Source: Rubrivivax sp. (GTDB lineage Bacteria; Pseudomonadota; Gammaproteobacteria; Burkholderiales; Burkholderiaceae_C). From it: a stretch of 64,000 bases of DNA. The stretch is taken from contig JAIYCR010000016.1 of NCBI GenBank assembly GCA_027487905.1, positions 17,369 to 81,368 on the forward strand, given 5' to 3'. Below are positions 45,470 to 54,290 of the stretch, one piece after another. The translations under genes were made by a program, and so were the position numbers. Below the pieces are notes generated by a model. It searched no databases and was not told the DNA's origin. It saw nothing but the letters and a program-made list of their open reading frames with translations. Each line of letters begins with the position of its first letter. Position 1 is the stretch's first letter.

Positions 45470-46710
45470 TCGGCCGGCGAGAATCGAAGCCCGTTCAGGG
45501 CCAGCACACGGGCCAGTCGAGGGTCGGCGACCTCCGCCCGCAGCGGGAGCTCCAGGTCCCGGGCGAAGGCCTCGAGCAGCATCAGCAAGCCCATCGCAGC
45601 CGTGCCCAGCGCGGCATCGCGCTCGAACACCAGTCGCATGGGGCGAGCGCTGCGCGCGAGCTGGCTGAGCCCTTCGCGCAGGGCCCGCAGCTCGGTGTCC
45701 AGCCAAGCCCCGCCCAGGTGCAGCGTGGCATCCGGCCGGTCGGTGCCCAGTTGCAGGCGCAGCCTCGGCGTTGCCGGTGCGCCCGCTCGCGACTGCCGCA
45801 GATAGCGCCAGGTGGGCAGACCTTCGCCGAGCAGCAGACGGCCCAGGGCCAGGGCGTCGCCAGCGTACCGCCGCCACAGCGCCGGCTCCTGCAGGATGCG
45901 CCAGAACCACTCCAGGCCGGCCTTGCGCGTCCACACCGGAGCCCGCCTCACCGTGTGCGCCGCGAAATTGACGACGGCGCCCAGATGGGCGATGACCGGC
46001 GCCTTCAGACGGCTGCGGATGCGCTCGATCCAGGCCTGCCCCTTCTGAGCCCCCAGCGCGACGAGCACGAAATCGGCGCCGCTCGCGTTGATGCGCGCTG
46101 CGGTGGCGTCCAGGTCGATGTCGTCCAGTTCGACGAAGCCGGGTGACTCGCCACCCACGCCGAGCAGGCCCGGCCCCCCCGTGGCCGCGAGCGCCTGGCT
46201 GGCGGCCATGGCCACACCGTCGGGGCCGCCATAGAAATAGACGCGCACGGGCGAGCCGCTGTCGATCCCCCTCAGGCGCTCGAAGACATCCGCGCCAGCC
46301 ACCCGCTCGGCCAGCGGCACGCCCAGCTGTCGCGCCCACCAGACGATGGGCATGCCGTCGGCGACGCTCAGGTCGCTGTGCAGCACGCTGTGGCGAAAGC
46401 CCGCGCTGCGACGGGTTCCCACGAGGAAATTGACGTTCGGCGTGGACCAGAAACAGGGCTGGCGCGCGGCCACCGAACGCCGGATGGCGTGAGCGGCCTC
46501 GTCGAGCCCGAGGGCGTCGAAGGGCAGGCCGAGCACCGCATGCACCGGGCGCGAGAAATCGACGCGCACGCCTCTGAGCTCCACCTTCAGGCCGGACCCT
46601 GCGGGGGCCGACGCCGCCGCGCACGGTGCCGGCACGGCAACGCCGGGCGAGCCGCCGCCGGTCGCAGACGGCTGGGTGCGCATCACCGCGAACAGTTCGG
46701 CATTCATCAT
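45448..46710 (-). CDS. WecG/TagA/CpsF-type glycosyltransferase fused to a STAS-like domain
   Basis: A 420-residue protein. Residues about 75-270 are a GT26 (WecG/TagA/CpsF) domain: CFWSTPNVNFL, then LHSDLSVADGMPIVWWARQLGVPL with the conserved Asp, RVAGADVFERL, VYFYGGPDGV and VALGAQKGQAWIER. These enzymes add a sugar to an undecaprenyl-diphosphate-linked intermediate. The last 100 residues (about 315-412) have STAS-like features: an acidic/hydrophobic strand ATLHLGGAWLD, a helix, then RLVFERDAALGTAAMGLLMLLEAF and RLARVLALNGL. STAS domains mediate protein contacts or bind nucleotides. The ATG at 46710 overlaps the GT2 stop (ATGA). The fusion is unusual in my knowledge; the STAS assignment is by eye. 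Confidence 0.8.
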   Translation of the reverse strand: MMNAELFAVMRTQPSATGGGSPGVAVPAPCAAASAPAGSGLKVELRGVRVDFSRPVHAVLGLPFDALGLDEAAHAIRRSVAARQPCFWSTPNVNFLVGTRRSAGFRHSVLHSDLSVADGMPIVWWARQLGVPLAERVAGADVFERLRGIDSGSPVRVYFYGGPDGVAMAASQALAATGGPGLLGVGGESPGFVELDDIDLDATAARINASGADFVLVALGAQKGQAWIERIRSRLKAPVIAHLGAVVNFAAHTVRRAPVWTRKAGLEWFWRILQEPALWRRYAGDALALGRLLLGEGLPTWRYLRQSRAGAPATPRLRLQLGTDRPDATLHLGGAWLDTELRALREGLSQLARSARPMRLVFERDAALGTAAMGLLMLLEAFARDLELPLRAEVADPRLARVLALNGLRFSPADQASEGA

Positions 46711-47939
46711 TCGCCGCGTCGGCGGGTGCGAACCCACTCGGATTGACGGGCCACGACAAAGCCCAGGTAGACCGGCAGCTTGCCCGCCATGTAGAAGGGC
46801 ACCCGAAGCAGGTCGGCCAGGGCCAGGGTGTGCCGGCCGAAGCGCCACCAGGCCAGACCGACGCCGGCGCCCACGGCCGCCAGCGCGGCCAGCGCGCTGG
46901 CGAGCGGGACGGTGGAGGCACCCAGGGCAGCCGCCAGGCCGGAGAGCCCGAGCGCGGCGCACAGCGCCATCACCAGAAGGGCCAGCGGCGGAACCAGCAG
47001 GTCCGCCGCCAGGGCCATCGCAGCGAGGTCGGCGCGGCGAACACCCCGGGCGAGCAGACGCGGCGCCTGTCCGAGCAGCACCTGCAGGTGCCCGTGCTCC
47101 CACCGGGTGCGCTGGGTGGCTGCACCCGCGCTGGACAGGGGGAACTCGCCCATGACCTGCGCATCGGGCTCGAAGCGCGGCGCGGCACCCGCCAGGGCCA
47201 GCTCGGTGCCCAGTTGCATGTCCTCGACGATGTGCCCCGAGGCCAGCGACACCCGCTGCAGCACGGCCCAGGGAAAGGCCATGCCAGAGCCGGTCAACTG
47301 GCAAGGCAGCCCAAGCCAGGCCGACCCGAGCGGGCGGACCCGGTTCTTCACGACCATCGCGAACGTGGCGATGCGCAAGCCCACCCCGGCGCCCGCCGGG
47401 GCTCGCATCAGGTAGCTGGCCTGGATGGGCCGCTGCTCGGCCGTGGCCCGACGGGCCAGGCGCTGCAGCGCGCCTTCGGCGACGCGGCAGTCGGCGTCGA
47501 CGATGAGCACCACCTCGGGTGGCGCAGGGGCCAGGTGACCAAGCCCGTGGTCGAGCGCATAGCCCTTGCCGCGGCGCAGCGCGTCGAAACGCTCGGTGAC
47601 CTCGGCACCGGCTTCCCGCGCGATCTGTGCCGTGGCATCGGTGCAGTTGTCGGCCACCACCAGGATGCGGTCGCCCGGGCCTCGCTGCGCGAGCAGATCG
47701 GCCAGCGTCGCGGCGATGCCCGAGGCCTCGTTGTGGGCCGGAACGATCACCGCCATCGAGGGCCTGGCGTCCTGCAGACGGCTGCGGTCGGCGCGGTCGT
47801 CTCCCCGCCGAGGCACACCCAGCACACCCGCCAGCAGCGTCTGCACGCAGAACACCACGACCGGCAGCGCCAGCGCCGCCAGCAGCAAGGCGGACAGGCC
47901 CGCCAGCAGTTCACCGAGAAGAAGGAAGGAGGCGCTCAC
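46707..47939 (-). CDS. Processive-type membrane glycosyltransferase family 2
   Basis: A 410-residue inner-membrane GT2 enzyme. An N-terminal transmembrane segment (about 5-35) precedes the GT-A domain with VIVPAHNEASGI, VADNCTDATAQIAREAG, the metal-binding VDADC, and the acceptor-site motif QRTRW of processive enzymes such as cellulose or hyaluronan synthases. Several C-terminal transmembrane segments follow (about 280-400). It therefore probably adds sugars to the growing glycan at the membrane. The GTG start at 47939 overlaps the stop of the preceding GT4 gene as GTGA, which fixes it. It in turn overlaps the WecG-STAS gene, so the three are tightly coupled. Confidence 0.88.
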   Translation of the reverse strand: MSASFLLLGELLAGLSALLLAALALPVVVFCVQTLLAGVLGVPRRGDDRADRSRLQDARPSMAVIVPAHNEASGIAATLADLLAQRGPGDRILVVADNCTDATAQIAREAGAEVTERFDALRRGKGYALDHGLGHLAPAPPEVVLIVDADCRVAEGALQRLARRATAEQRPIQASYLMRAPAGAGVGLRIATFAMVVKNRVRPLGSAWLGLPCQLTGSGMAFPWAVLQRVSLASGHIVEDMQLGTELALAGAAPRFEPDAQVMGEFPLSSAGAATQRTRWEHGHLQVLLGQAPRLLARGVRRADLAAMALAADLLVPPLALLVMALCAALGLSGLAAALGASTVPLASALAALAAVGAGVGLAWWRFGRHTLALADLLRVPFYMAGKLPVYLGFVVARQSEWVRTRRRGE

Positions 47940-49207
47940 CGCTCGGGCTCCGGCAGGTGGCGTTCCCGCAACGAGGACGAGGTGCCGGGACGGACCGCCG
48001 GCACACCCCAGGCGCGGAACAGCGAGTGCAGCCGGGTGGCCTCGCGCTCGACGTCGTGTCGCTCGAGCACCTGCGATCGGCCGGCTTCGCCCATCGCGCG
48101 CAAGGTGGCGACGTCGGCCGACAGGCAGTCGTGCAGCGTCGCGGTCAAGGCGTCGATGTCGCCCGCAGGCACCAGCCAGCCGTTGCGCCCGGGCTGGACC
48201 AGCTCCGGAATGCCGGCCACATAGGTGCTCAGCACCGGCCGCCGCAAGGCCAGGGCCTCCATGATCACCACCGGCAGCCCCTCCGCGAAGCTGGCCAGCA
48301 CCAGTGCACGCGAGGCGAGGATCTCCTCGCGCACGGCCTGCCCGCTGATCCAGCCGGTGATGCGCACGTGCGCGGCGATGCCCAGCCGAGCCACGAGCGC
48401 CTCGATCTCCGGACGCATCTCGCCGTCGCCCGCCAGCACCAGCGAGGCCTGGCGGCCGGACTGCAGCACGCGGGCGAAAGCCTGAACCAGCAGCATCTGG
48501 CCCTTCTGCTCGCACAGGCGCCCCACGCACACCAGCCGCGCCGGGCCGTCCGTGGGCACGGGCGCCGCATCGCGGAAGCCCGAATCGATGCCACAGCGCA
48601 CCACCTCCACGCGCGGCCAGTGGCGGTGCGACAGCCAGCGGAAGAGCTGGCTGCGGCCATAGGAGCTGATGGCCACGGTGAAGCGGGCCCGGCTCATCTT
48701 CAGGCCCAGGTGCAGGCTGTTCGCACGGTCGAATTCCTCCGGACCGTGGACGGTGAAGCTGTAGCCAGGACCGCCCAGCGCATGGATCAGCAACGCCAGC
48801 TCCGCCGGGTTGGTGCCGAAATGGGCATGCACATGCTGGGCACCGGCCTCGCGGATCCAGCGCAGCATCAGGCAGGCCTGCGCCAGGTAGATCAGGTGCA
48901 CGGCCAGCGGCCGGTCCGACCCCCTCGAACAGCGCCAGGCCAGGCCCACGGCCCGCAGCAGGGCGCGCGGCGAGGTCAGGGCCGAACACAGCACCGCCCG
49001 AACCAGCGGCAGCGCACCGCCCTGCAGCGCATAGCGGGTGCGCTCGCGCTCGTACCGGTCGGCCACATCGGGCGAGGCGTCATCCCAGCCCCTGGACGCC
49101 AGGCGCAGCACCTCCAGCCCCAGGCCTTCGAGCGCGCGGATCTCGCGGCGCACGAAGCTGTGGCTGACCTTGGGGTACTGGTTGATGAGGTAGGCGACCT
49201 TCAGCAC
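47936..49207 (-). CDS. Glycosyltransferase family 4, EPS biosynthesis
   Basis: A 423-residue GT-B glycosyltransferase. The N-terminus VAYLINQYPKVSHSFVRREIRALE is typical of EPS and colanic-acid GT4 enzymes (WcaL-like). HVHAHFGTNPAELALL and FTVHGPEEFDR form the acceptor side. The donor side shows VGRLCEQKGQMLLVQAFA, LAGDGEMRPEIEAL and the EX7E motif in FAEGLPVVIMEALA. The start is GTG at 49207. The substrate is unknown. The 153-base gap behind it, up to the flippase stop, has no gene. Confidence 0.88.
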   Translation of the reverse strand: MLKVAYLINQYPKVSHSFVRREIRALEGLGLEVLRLASRGWDDASPDVADRYERERTRYALQGGALPLVRAVLCSALTSPRALLRAVGLAWRCSRGSDRPLAVHLIYLAQACLMLRWIREAGAQHVHAHFGTNPAELALLIHALGGPGYSFTVHGPEEFDRANSLHLGLKMSRARFTVAISSYGRSQLFRWLSHRHWPRVEVVRCGIDSGFRDAAPVPTDGPARLVCVGRLCEQKGQMLLVQAFARVLQSGRQASLVLAGDGEMRPEIEALVARLGIAAHVRITGWISGQAVREEILASRALVLASFAEGLPVVIMEALALRRPVLSTYVAGIPELVQPGRNGWLVPAGDIDALTATLHDCLSADVATLRAMGEAGRSQVLERHDVEREATRLHSLFRAWGVPAVRPGTSSSLRERHLPEPER

Positions 49208-49360
49208 GGAGGAGGTCTTCCGGAGGCACGGAATCGAGGTGGCCCAAGTGTCACCGCGACCGACCGGGGCCCGAGGTCAGCGGATGTGCGATCCGTCACA
49301 GGCGGTGAACAGGCGAAGCGTTGAATTTCACCTGCATTGCGGCTTCGAAGGTGGACGCCG

Positions 49361-50710
49361 TCATCGCAGGCCCGGCAGGCCGCCGCCCAGGGCAGCGGCC
49401 AGCGCGAAGCAGCCCAGCAGCGAGCCCAGCCAGCGCGCCTCGCCGCGCCAGGAGACGAGCCCCTGGCGCCACAGGAAGCCGTAGGCCAGCGGAAGGCTCA
49501 CCCAGTGGGAGATCACGACGGCCCACGCGGCGCCCGGCAGCCCGTAGCGCTCGGTGAGCAGCGGCAGGCCGATGGCCAGACCGGCCAGGCGCGGTGCCAT
49601 CAGGGCGGACATCACCCAGGGCTTGCCCATGACCATGTACACCACCCCCGAGGCATAGACGCCCACCAGAGGCAAGGCGAGCGAGAGGATCTGCAGCGCC
49701 TGGCCTGCGTCCTGGTAGCGGCGGTCGTAGAGCAGCCGGACGATGTCGTCGCCCAGCGCGAACAGCAGCGCGCCGGCCACCACGGCCACCGTCTCGATGG
49801 GCATGCGCATGCGGTAGAAGGTGCGGGCCAGGTCCTGTGCGCGGGTGCGGGCCACCTCGCCCAGGGCGGGAAAGAGCACGGCCATCACGATGCGGTTGCA
49901 CACCTCGTAGGGCGCCATGAACAGCAGCAGCGCGATGCTGTAGACACCGAACAGCGCCGCGTCGAGCTGGGCGCCGAGGATGACCTTGTCCAGCGACACG
50001 GCCAGGAAGCCCAGCACCGAGGACAGGAAGATCCAGCGGCCGAAGGTGAGGATCTCGCGGAAGACAGCGCCGTCCCAGCGCACCCGGGCGGTGTGGCCGG
50101 GAACCGCCAGGTGCGACAGCAGCGACTTGGCGGCGGCCGCGACGATCGACCCGAAGGCCAGCGCCAGCACCCCGGGCGCGTACAGCGCCCAGATGACCAT
50201 CGCGGCCAGCCCGATCAGCTGGGCGCCGATGTCCAGCGTCACCACCCGCGCCACCATCAGCTCTCGCGCCTTGGTGATGAGCTTGACCGAGTTGGTGCCG
50301 GTCACCAGCGCCGAGAACGCGATCAGGGCCAGCGCCAGCGGCAGGTCCGGGTGGGCATAGGTCGAGCCCGCCTCCAGCCAGCCCTGGGCGGCGGCCAGGG
50401 GCAGCGAGGCGGCGATCAGCAGGCCGATGAGGAAGATGGCCAGGCCGCGCAGCAGCTCGAGCGTCCAGATCACGTCGAGGAAATCAGGGTCGCCGCCCCG
50501 ATGGCTGGAGGTGGCCACCTGCTGCACCCCCAGGTCGGAGGCCATGTTCAAGGCGAACAGGAAGGTGAAGGCCAGCGCCATCACGCCGAAGGCATCGGGC
50601 GCCAGCAGGCGCGTCATCAGCAGGTTGCTGCCAAAGCGCAGCAGCTGGCTGGCCACATGGCCGCCGAAGGTCCAGCCACCGGCGAGGATGGCGCGTCGAG
50701 ACAATTGCAT
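49361..50710 (-). CDS. Wzx-type polysaccharide flippase
   Basis: A 449-residue inner-membrane protein of the polysaccharide transporter (MOP/PST) superfamily with about 12-14 hydrophobic segments. The N-terminus LRFGSNLLMTRLLAPDAFGVMALAFTFLFALNMASDLGVQQ is the hallmark of Wzx/WzxC-like flippases, which move undecaprenyl-linked repeat units across the inner membrane. The ATG at 50710 is preferred to 50752 because the family starts at this point. It is the first gene of the minus-strand half of the EPS locus and is divergent from epsE across a 290-base regulatory gap. Confidence 0.9.
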   Translation of the reverse strand: MQLSRRAILAGGWTFGGHVASQLLRFGSNLLMTRLLAPDAFGVMALAFTFLFALNMASDLGVQQVATSSHRGGDPDFLDVIWTLELLRGLAIFLIGLLIAASLPLAAAQGWLEAGSTYAHPDLPLALALIAFSALVTGTNSVKLITKARELMVARVVTLDIGAQLIGLAAMVIWALYAPGVLALAFGSIVAAAAKSLLSHLAVPGHTARVRWDGAVFREILTFGRWIFLSSVLGFLAVSLDKVILGAQLDAALFGVYSIALLLFMAPYEVCNRIVMAVLFPALGEVARTRAQDLARTFYRMRMPIETVAVVAGALLFALGDDIVRLLYDRRYQDAGQALQILSLALPLVGVYASGVVYMVMGKPWVMSALMAPRLAGLAIGLPLLTERYGLPGAAWAVVISHWVSLPLAYGFLWRQGLVSWRGEARWLGSLLGCFALAAALGGGLPGLR

Positions 50711-50749
50711 GGAGAACTGTATGCGTGGAGACCCGCCGGGCAGCGCGAA

Positions 50750-50801
50750 CAAATGCCGGGCTGGGGCCTCGGGCGTGCAGCGGTAGGACAGGCAAATGCC
50801 G
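50750..50801. repeat. Two direct copies of CAAATGCCG, 43 bases apart
   Basis: CAAATGCCG occurs at 50750-50758 and 50793-50801 in the flippase/epsE divergent gap. The distance is close to four helical turns, as expected for a protein binding one face of the DNA. The second copy is part of the dyad at 50791-50820. Confidence 0.4.
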
Positions 50802-50820
50802 CTCCGGCAGGCCGTTTGCC
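50791..50820. promoter_or_regulatory. Dyad with sigma-54-like elements in both directions
   Basis: Outer arms GGCAAA/TTTGCC enclose a perfect inner dyad TGCCG-CTC-CGGCA. On the plus strand GG (50806-50807) and GC (50818-50819) have the exact -24/-12 spacing (CGGCAG-N5-TTGCC). The minus strand shows the same spacing with a weaker -24 element. This could be an operator, a pair of sigma-54 promoters, or both, for epsE and the flippase. Confidence 0.3.
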
Positions 50821-51000
50821 CCCTGCTCAGGGGGGCCTGTGCGTGCCTCCACGGTCACACGGGCAGCCCGTCGCGTTTCGCAACCCGAACGTAACGTGAT
50901 GCTTTGCATGCAGCCCGTCGGGCCGTCGTCCTGTCTTCACCGCCGTCGCTCAGAATCCGCGGGTTGACGCCTGTCGTCCGTTTCAGCAAGGAATCCGGCC

Positions 51001-51942
51001 ATGCCCATGCTCCTCGTCCGTCGCCTCTCCACCCTCCGCCGCATGCCCTGGCTGGCCCTGGCCGCCTTGCTGGTCGTCGTTGCCGGGGGCTGGGCACAAC
51101 CCGGCTGGGCCCAGACCGCCGCGCCCGGAGCGGTGCCACCCGCCTCGGCGCCGCGAGCGGGTGCAAGCGCCCCCGCCGGCCTGCCCTCGCTGGCCGGCAC
51201 GGCGCCCGCCACCGGCGCGGAGTACAAGGTCGGTCCTGGCGATGTGGTGCGCGTGCTGGTGTTCCAGAACCCGGACCTCACCACCGAAGCCCGCGTGACC
51301 GAGTCGGGCCTGATCGCCTTCCCGCTGCTGGGCACGGTGCGCATCGGCGGCCTGACCGCCACCGACGCCGAACTGCGCATCGCCGAGGCGCTGCGAAGCG
51401 GCAACTTCGTCAAGCAGCCCCAGGTGTCGCTGCTCGTCACCCAGGTGCGCAGCAACCTGGTGTCCGTGCTCGGGCAGGTCGGCCGTCCCGGCCGCTACCC
51501 CATCGAGACGGCCGAGCTGCGCCTGACCGAACTGCTGGCCACGGCCGGCGGCGTCAACCCCACCGGAGCCGACCTCGTCACCGTCACCGGCACCCGCGAC
51601 GGGCGGCCCTTCCGCACCGAAGTGGATCTGACCAAGCTCTTCGGCAGCGAGCGCCGCGCCGAGGACATCGTGCTGCGCAACGGCGACGTCGTCTGGGTCG
51701 ACCGCGGCGCGAGCATCTACATCTATGGCGAGGTGCAGCGACCGGGCGCCATCCGCCTGGAGCGCAACATGACGGTGCTGCAGGCGCTGGCCACGGGCGG
51801 CGGCCTCACGCAGCGCGGCACCGAGCGCGGCCTGCGCCTGCACCGCCGCGGCGCGGACGGCAAGATCAACATCACCCAGCCGGTCATGGACGAGACCCTG
51901 CGCGACGGCGACGTCATCTACGTGCGCGAAAGCATCTTCTGA
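51001..51942 (+). CDS. epsE: Polysaccharide export outer-membrane protein EpsE (Wza family)
   Basis: Forms the outer-membrane/periplasmic export channel of a Wzx/Wzy-type EPS pathway. The 313-residue product has a signal sequence (about 12-40, WLALAALLVVVAGGWAQPGWA-Q), then the poly_export domain (about 72-160, YKVGPGDVVRVLVFQNPDLTTEARVTESGLIAFPLLGTV) and SLBB domains (VSVLGQVGRPGRYPI; IYIYGEVQRPGAIRLERNMTVLQALATGGG). It has no lipobox Cys, unlike enteric Wza but like many EpsE. An AAGGA ribosome site precedes the ATG at 51001. It heads the plus-strand operon with epsF and epsG. Confidence 0.9.
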   Translation: MPMLLVRRLSTLRRMPWLALAALLVVVAGGWAQPGWAQTAAPGAVPPASAPRAGASAPAGLPSLAGTAPATGAEYKVGPGDVVRVLVFQNPDLTTEARVTESGLIAFPLLGTVRIGGLTATDAELRIAEALRSGNFVKQPQVSLLVTQVRSNLVSVLGQVGRPGRYPIETAELRLTELLATAGGVNPTGADLVTVTGTRDGRPFRTEVDLTKLFGSERRAEDIVLRNGDVVWVDRGASIYIYGEVQRPGAIRLERNMTVLQALATGGGLTQRGTERGLRLHRRGADGKINITQPVMDETLRDGDVIYVRESIF

Positions 51943-51951
51943 GGCCTGTCG

Positions 51952-53388
51952 ATGAACTATCTGCAATACCTGCGGGTCATCTGGGCCCGCCGCTGGCTGG
52001 TCTTCTGGAGCTTTCTCATCGTCGCCGGCATGGGCGTGGCCCTGAGCCTGACCATGCTGCCCAAGCGCTACAGCTCGGAGGTGACGCTGGTCTTCGACAG
52101 CAAGCCTGACCCGACCAACACCAACACCGGCTGGCAGCCGGGCCCGGACATCGCCACCCAGCTGGAGATCATCCGCAGCGAGCGGGTGGCCGAGCGCGCG
52201 GTGAAGCTGCTCGAGCTGGACAAGGACGAGCGCGCGCGCGAGCTCTGGCAGACCGCCACCGAAGGCAAGATGCCCTTCGAGTCCTTCCATGGCGGGCTGC
52301 TGCAGAAGTCGATGACGGCCGAGCCCGCGCGGGCAAGCAACCTCGTCACCATCGCCGTGTCCACCGACAGCCCGCGCATGGCCGCGCAGGCGGCCAACGC
52401 CATCGCCCAGGCCTATCTGGACGTGTCGGTCGAGCTGCGCGTGGCCCCGGCACGCCAGTACGCCATCTGGTTCGAGCAGCAGAGCTCGGTGCTGCGCGCC
52501 GACCTCGAGCGCGCCCAGGCCCGGCTGTCGAAGTTCCAGCAGGAACGCCGAATCGTCGGGCAGGACAACCAGGTCGACGACGAACTCGCGCGCCTGAACG
52601 TGCTCACCGCCCAACTGGCCGCGGCCCAGGCCGACCGGGCGGATTCTTCCGGACGCCTGGCCAACAGCGGCACCGATTCCTCCATCGACGTGCAGTCCAG
52701 TCCGGTGGTGGCCGGCCTGCGCTCCGAGCTCGCCCGCGCCGAGGCGCGGCTGAGCGAGATCAGCGGCATCGTGGGCACCAACCATCCGCAACGCATCGGT
52801 CTGGAATCGCAGATCGCCGAGCTGCGCCGCCAGATCGCCGCCGAGTCCCGGCGCGTGTCCGGCGGCACCGCCGCCATCAACCGCGCGCAGGCCGCCAAGG
52901 TGGGCGAGCTGCAGGCGCTGGTCGAGCAGCAGCGCGCCAAGGTGCTGGCCATGCGCGGCTCGCGCGACGAGATCGCCGTGCTGATCAAGGATGTGGAGAA
53001 CGCGCAGCGGGCCTATGAGTCGGCGCGCACCCGGATGAGCGAGCTGAGCCTGCAGGGTGCCAACCAGCAGGCGAGCGCGCGCGTGCTCAGCCCGGCGGTG
53101 GAGCCGCTCACCCCGCGCTCGAAGGTGCCTGCGGGCATTGCCGCGTCCATCATCGCCGGGCTGGCCGCGGGCATCGCGCTGGCCATCTTCTTCGAGGCGC
53201 TGGACCCCCGCGTGCGCGGCATCGAGGACCTGGGCTCGGTGGACGGCGTGCCCGTCATCGGCGTGCTCAAGTCCAAGGACGCCAAGGAGCCGGCCTACCG
53301 CCGCTTCGCGCTGGGCGCGCCCTACGAACGCAAGCTGCTGCCGCTGGCCGGCGGCGGCACCGGCGGGCCGCCTGGGGGAAGCGCATGA
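51952..53388 (+). CDS. epsF: Chain-length determinant protein EpsF (Wzz/GumC-like)
   Basis: A polysaccharide co-polymerase that controls chain length in the inner membrane. The 478-residue product starts MNYLQYLRVIWARRWLVFWSFLIVAGMGVALSL with transmembrane segment 1 (about 17-38), then the Wzz domain LPKRYSSEVTLVFDSKPDPTN. A long periplasmic coiled coil follows (about 165-380), then the Pro-rich PLTPRSKVPAGIAASIIAGLAAGIALAIFFEALDPRVRG with transmembrane segment 2 (about 397-418). It lacks a kinase domain; the separate EpsG supplies it. The stop overlaps epsG as ATGA. Confidence 0.92.
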   Translation: MNYLQYLRVIWARRWLVFWSFLIVAGMGVALSLTMLPKRYSSEVTLVFDSKPDPTNTNTGWQPGPDIATQLEIIRSERVAERAVKLLELDKDERARELWQTATEGKMPFESFHGGLLQKSMTAEPARASNLVTIAVSTDSPRMAAQAANAIAQAYLDVSVELRVAPARQYAIWFEQQSSVLRADLERAQARLSKFQQERRIVGQDNQVDDELARLNVLTAQLAAAQADRADSSGRLANSGTDSSIDVQSSPVVAGLRSELARAEARLSEISGIVGTNHPQRIGLESQIAELRRQIAAESRRVSGGTAAINRAQAAKVGELQALVEQQRAKVLAMRGSRDEIAVLIKDVENAQRAYESARTRMSELSLQGANQQASARVLSPAVEPLTPRSKVPAGIAASIIAGLAAGIALAIFFEALDPRVRGIEDLGSVDGVPVIGVLKSKDAKEPAYRRFALGAPYERKLLPLAGGGTGGPPGGSA

Positions 53389-54284
53389 AGATGTCCTCCC
53401 CGCTCCAGGAGGTGCGGCGCATCAACCGCACCATCGGCTCGATGATGGTCGACGCCGGTCTGCTCACCGAAGCCGATGCCGAGCGCGTGATGCACTACCA
53501 GCGCGAGCACGGCATCCGCTTCGGCGAGGCCGCGGTGCGCCTGGGGCTGGTGTCCGATGCCGACGTGCAGTTCGCGCTGGCCCGCCAGTTCGACTACGCC
53601 TACCTGCCCAGCGATGCCACGCAGCGGCCGGTCAGCGAGGAAGTCGTCGCCGCCTACCAGCCCTTCAGCGCAGCGGTGGACCAGCTGGTGGCCATCCGCA
53701 GCCAGCTGATGCTGCGCTGGTTCGACCGTGGCGACCAGCGCCAGGTGCTCACCGTCGTGGGCACCGACCGCGGCGAGGGCCGCAGCTACCTGGCGGCCAA
53801 CCTGGCCGTCGTGTTCTCGCAGCTGGGCCAGCGAACGCTGCTGATCGACGCGAACATGCGCACGCCGCGCCAGCATGAGCTCTTCCACCTGGACAACCAG
53901 GTCGGGCTGTCCACGGTGCTGTCCGGCCGGGCGCAGACCGAGGTGGTGGTGCGCATCCCCGACCTGCTGGGCCTGACGGTGATGCCCGCCGGCCCGACGC
54001 CGCCCAACCCGCTGGAGCTGCTCAGCCGGCCCTTGCTGCCCGCGCTGCTCTCGCACGCGCGCCAGTCCTACGACGTGGTGCTGGTGGACACCCCCGCGCT
54101 GTCGGTGGGCGACGACGGCGCCATCGTGGCCATGCGCAGCGGTGCCGCGCTGGCCGTGGCCCGCAACGGCAGCACGCGCATTCCGGCCTTCAACGACCTG
54201 GTCCGCGGCCTGACCGATTCGGGTGTGGCCGTGGTGGGTTCGGTGCTGAACGAGGTGCCGCTGACCGAACGCGCCAGCGGCTGA
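53385..54284 (+). CDS. epsG: EpsG-type polysaccharide tyrosine-kinase-like ATPase with MshEN-like N-terminus
   Basis: The cytosolic partner of EpsF, 299 residues. Residues about 15-70 contain two consecutive 24-residue units (IGSMMVDAGLLTEADAERVM; RFGEAAVRLGLVSDADVQFA) with the G...G.L/I....L/V...Q spacing of the MshEN repeat that binds cyclic di-GMP in type II/IV pilus ATPases. Residues about 115-290 are a BY-kinase/MinD-like fold with TDRGEGRSYLAANLA (P-loop with Arg instead of Lys), Walker A' LLIDANMRTP and Walker B VVLVDTPA. There is no C-terminal Tyr cluster. Whether it autophosphorylates is doubtful; a regulatory ATPase is as likely. Overlap with epsF fixes the start. Confidence 0.88.
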   Translation: MKMSSPLQEVRRINRTIGSMMVDAGLLTEADAERVMHYQREHGIRFGEAAVRLGLVSDADVQFALARQFDYAYLPSDATQRPVSEEVVAAYQPFSAAVDQLVAIRSQLMLRWFDRGDQRQVLTVVGTDRGEGRSYLAANLAVVFSQLGQRTLLIDANMRTPRQHELFHLDNQVGLSTVLSGRAQTEVVVRIPDLLGLTVMPAGPTPPNPLELLSRPLLPALLSHARQSYDVVLVDTPALSVGDDGAIVAMRSGAALAVARNGSTRIPAFNDLVRGLTDSGVAVVGSVLNEVPLTERASG

Positions 54285-54290
54285 GCGCAG

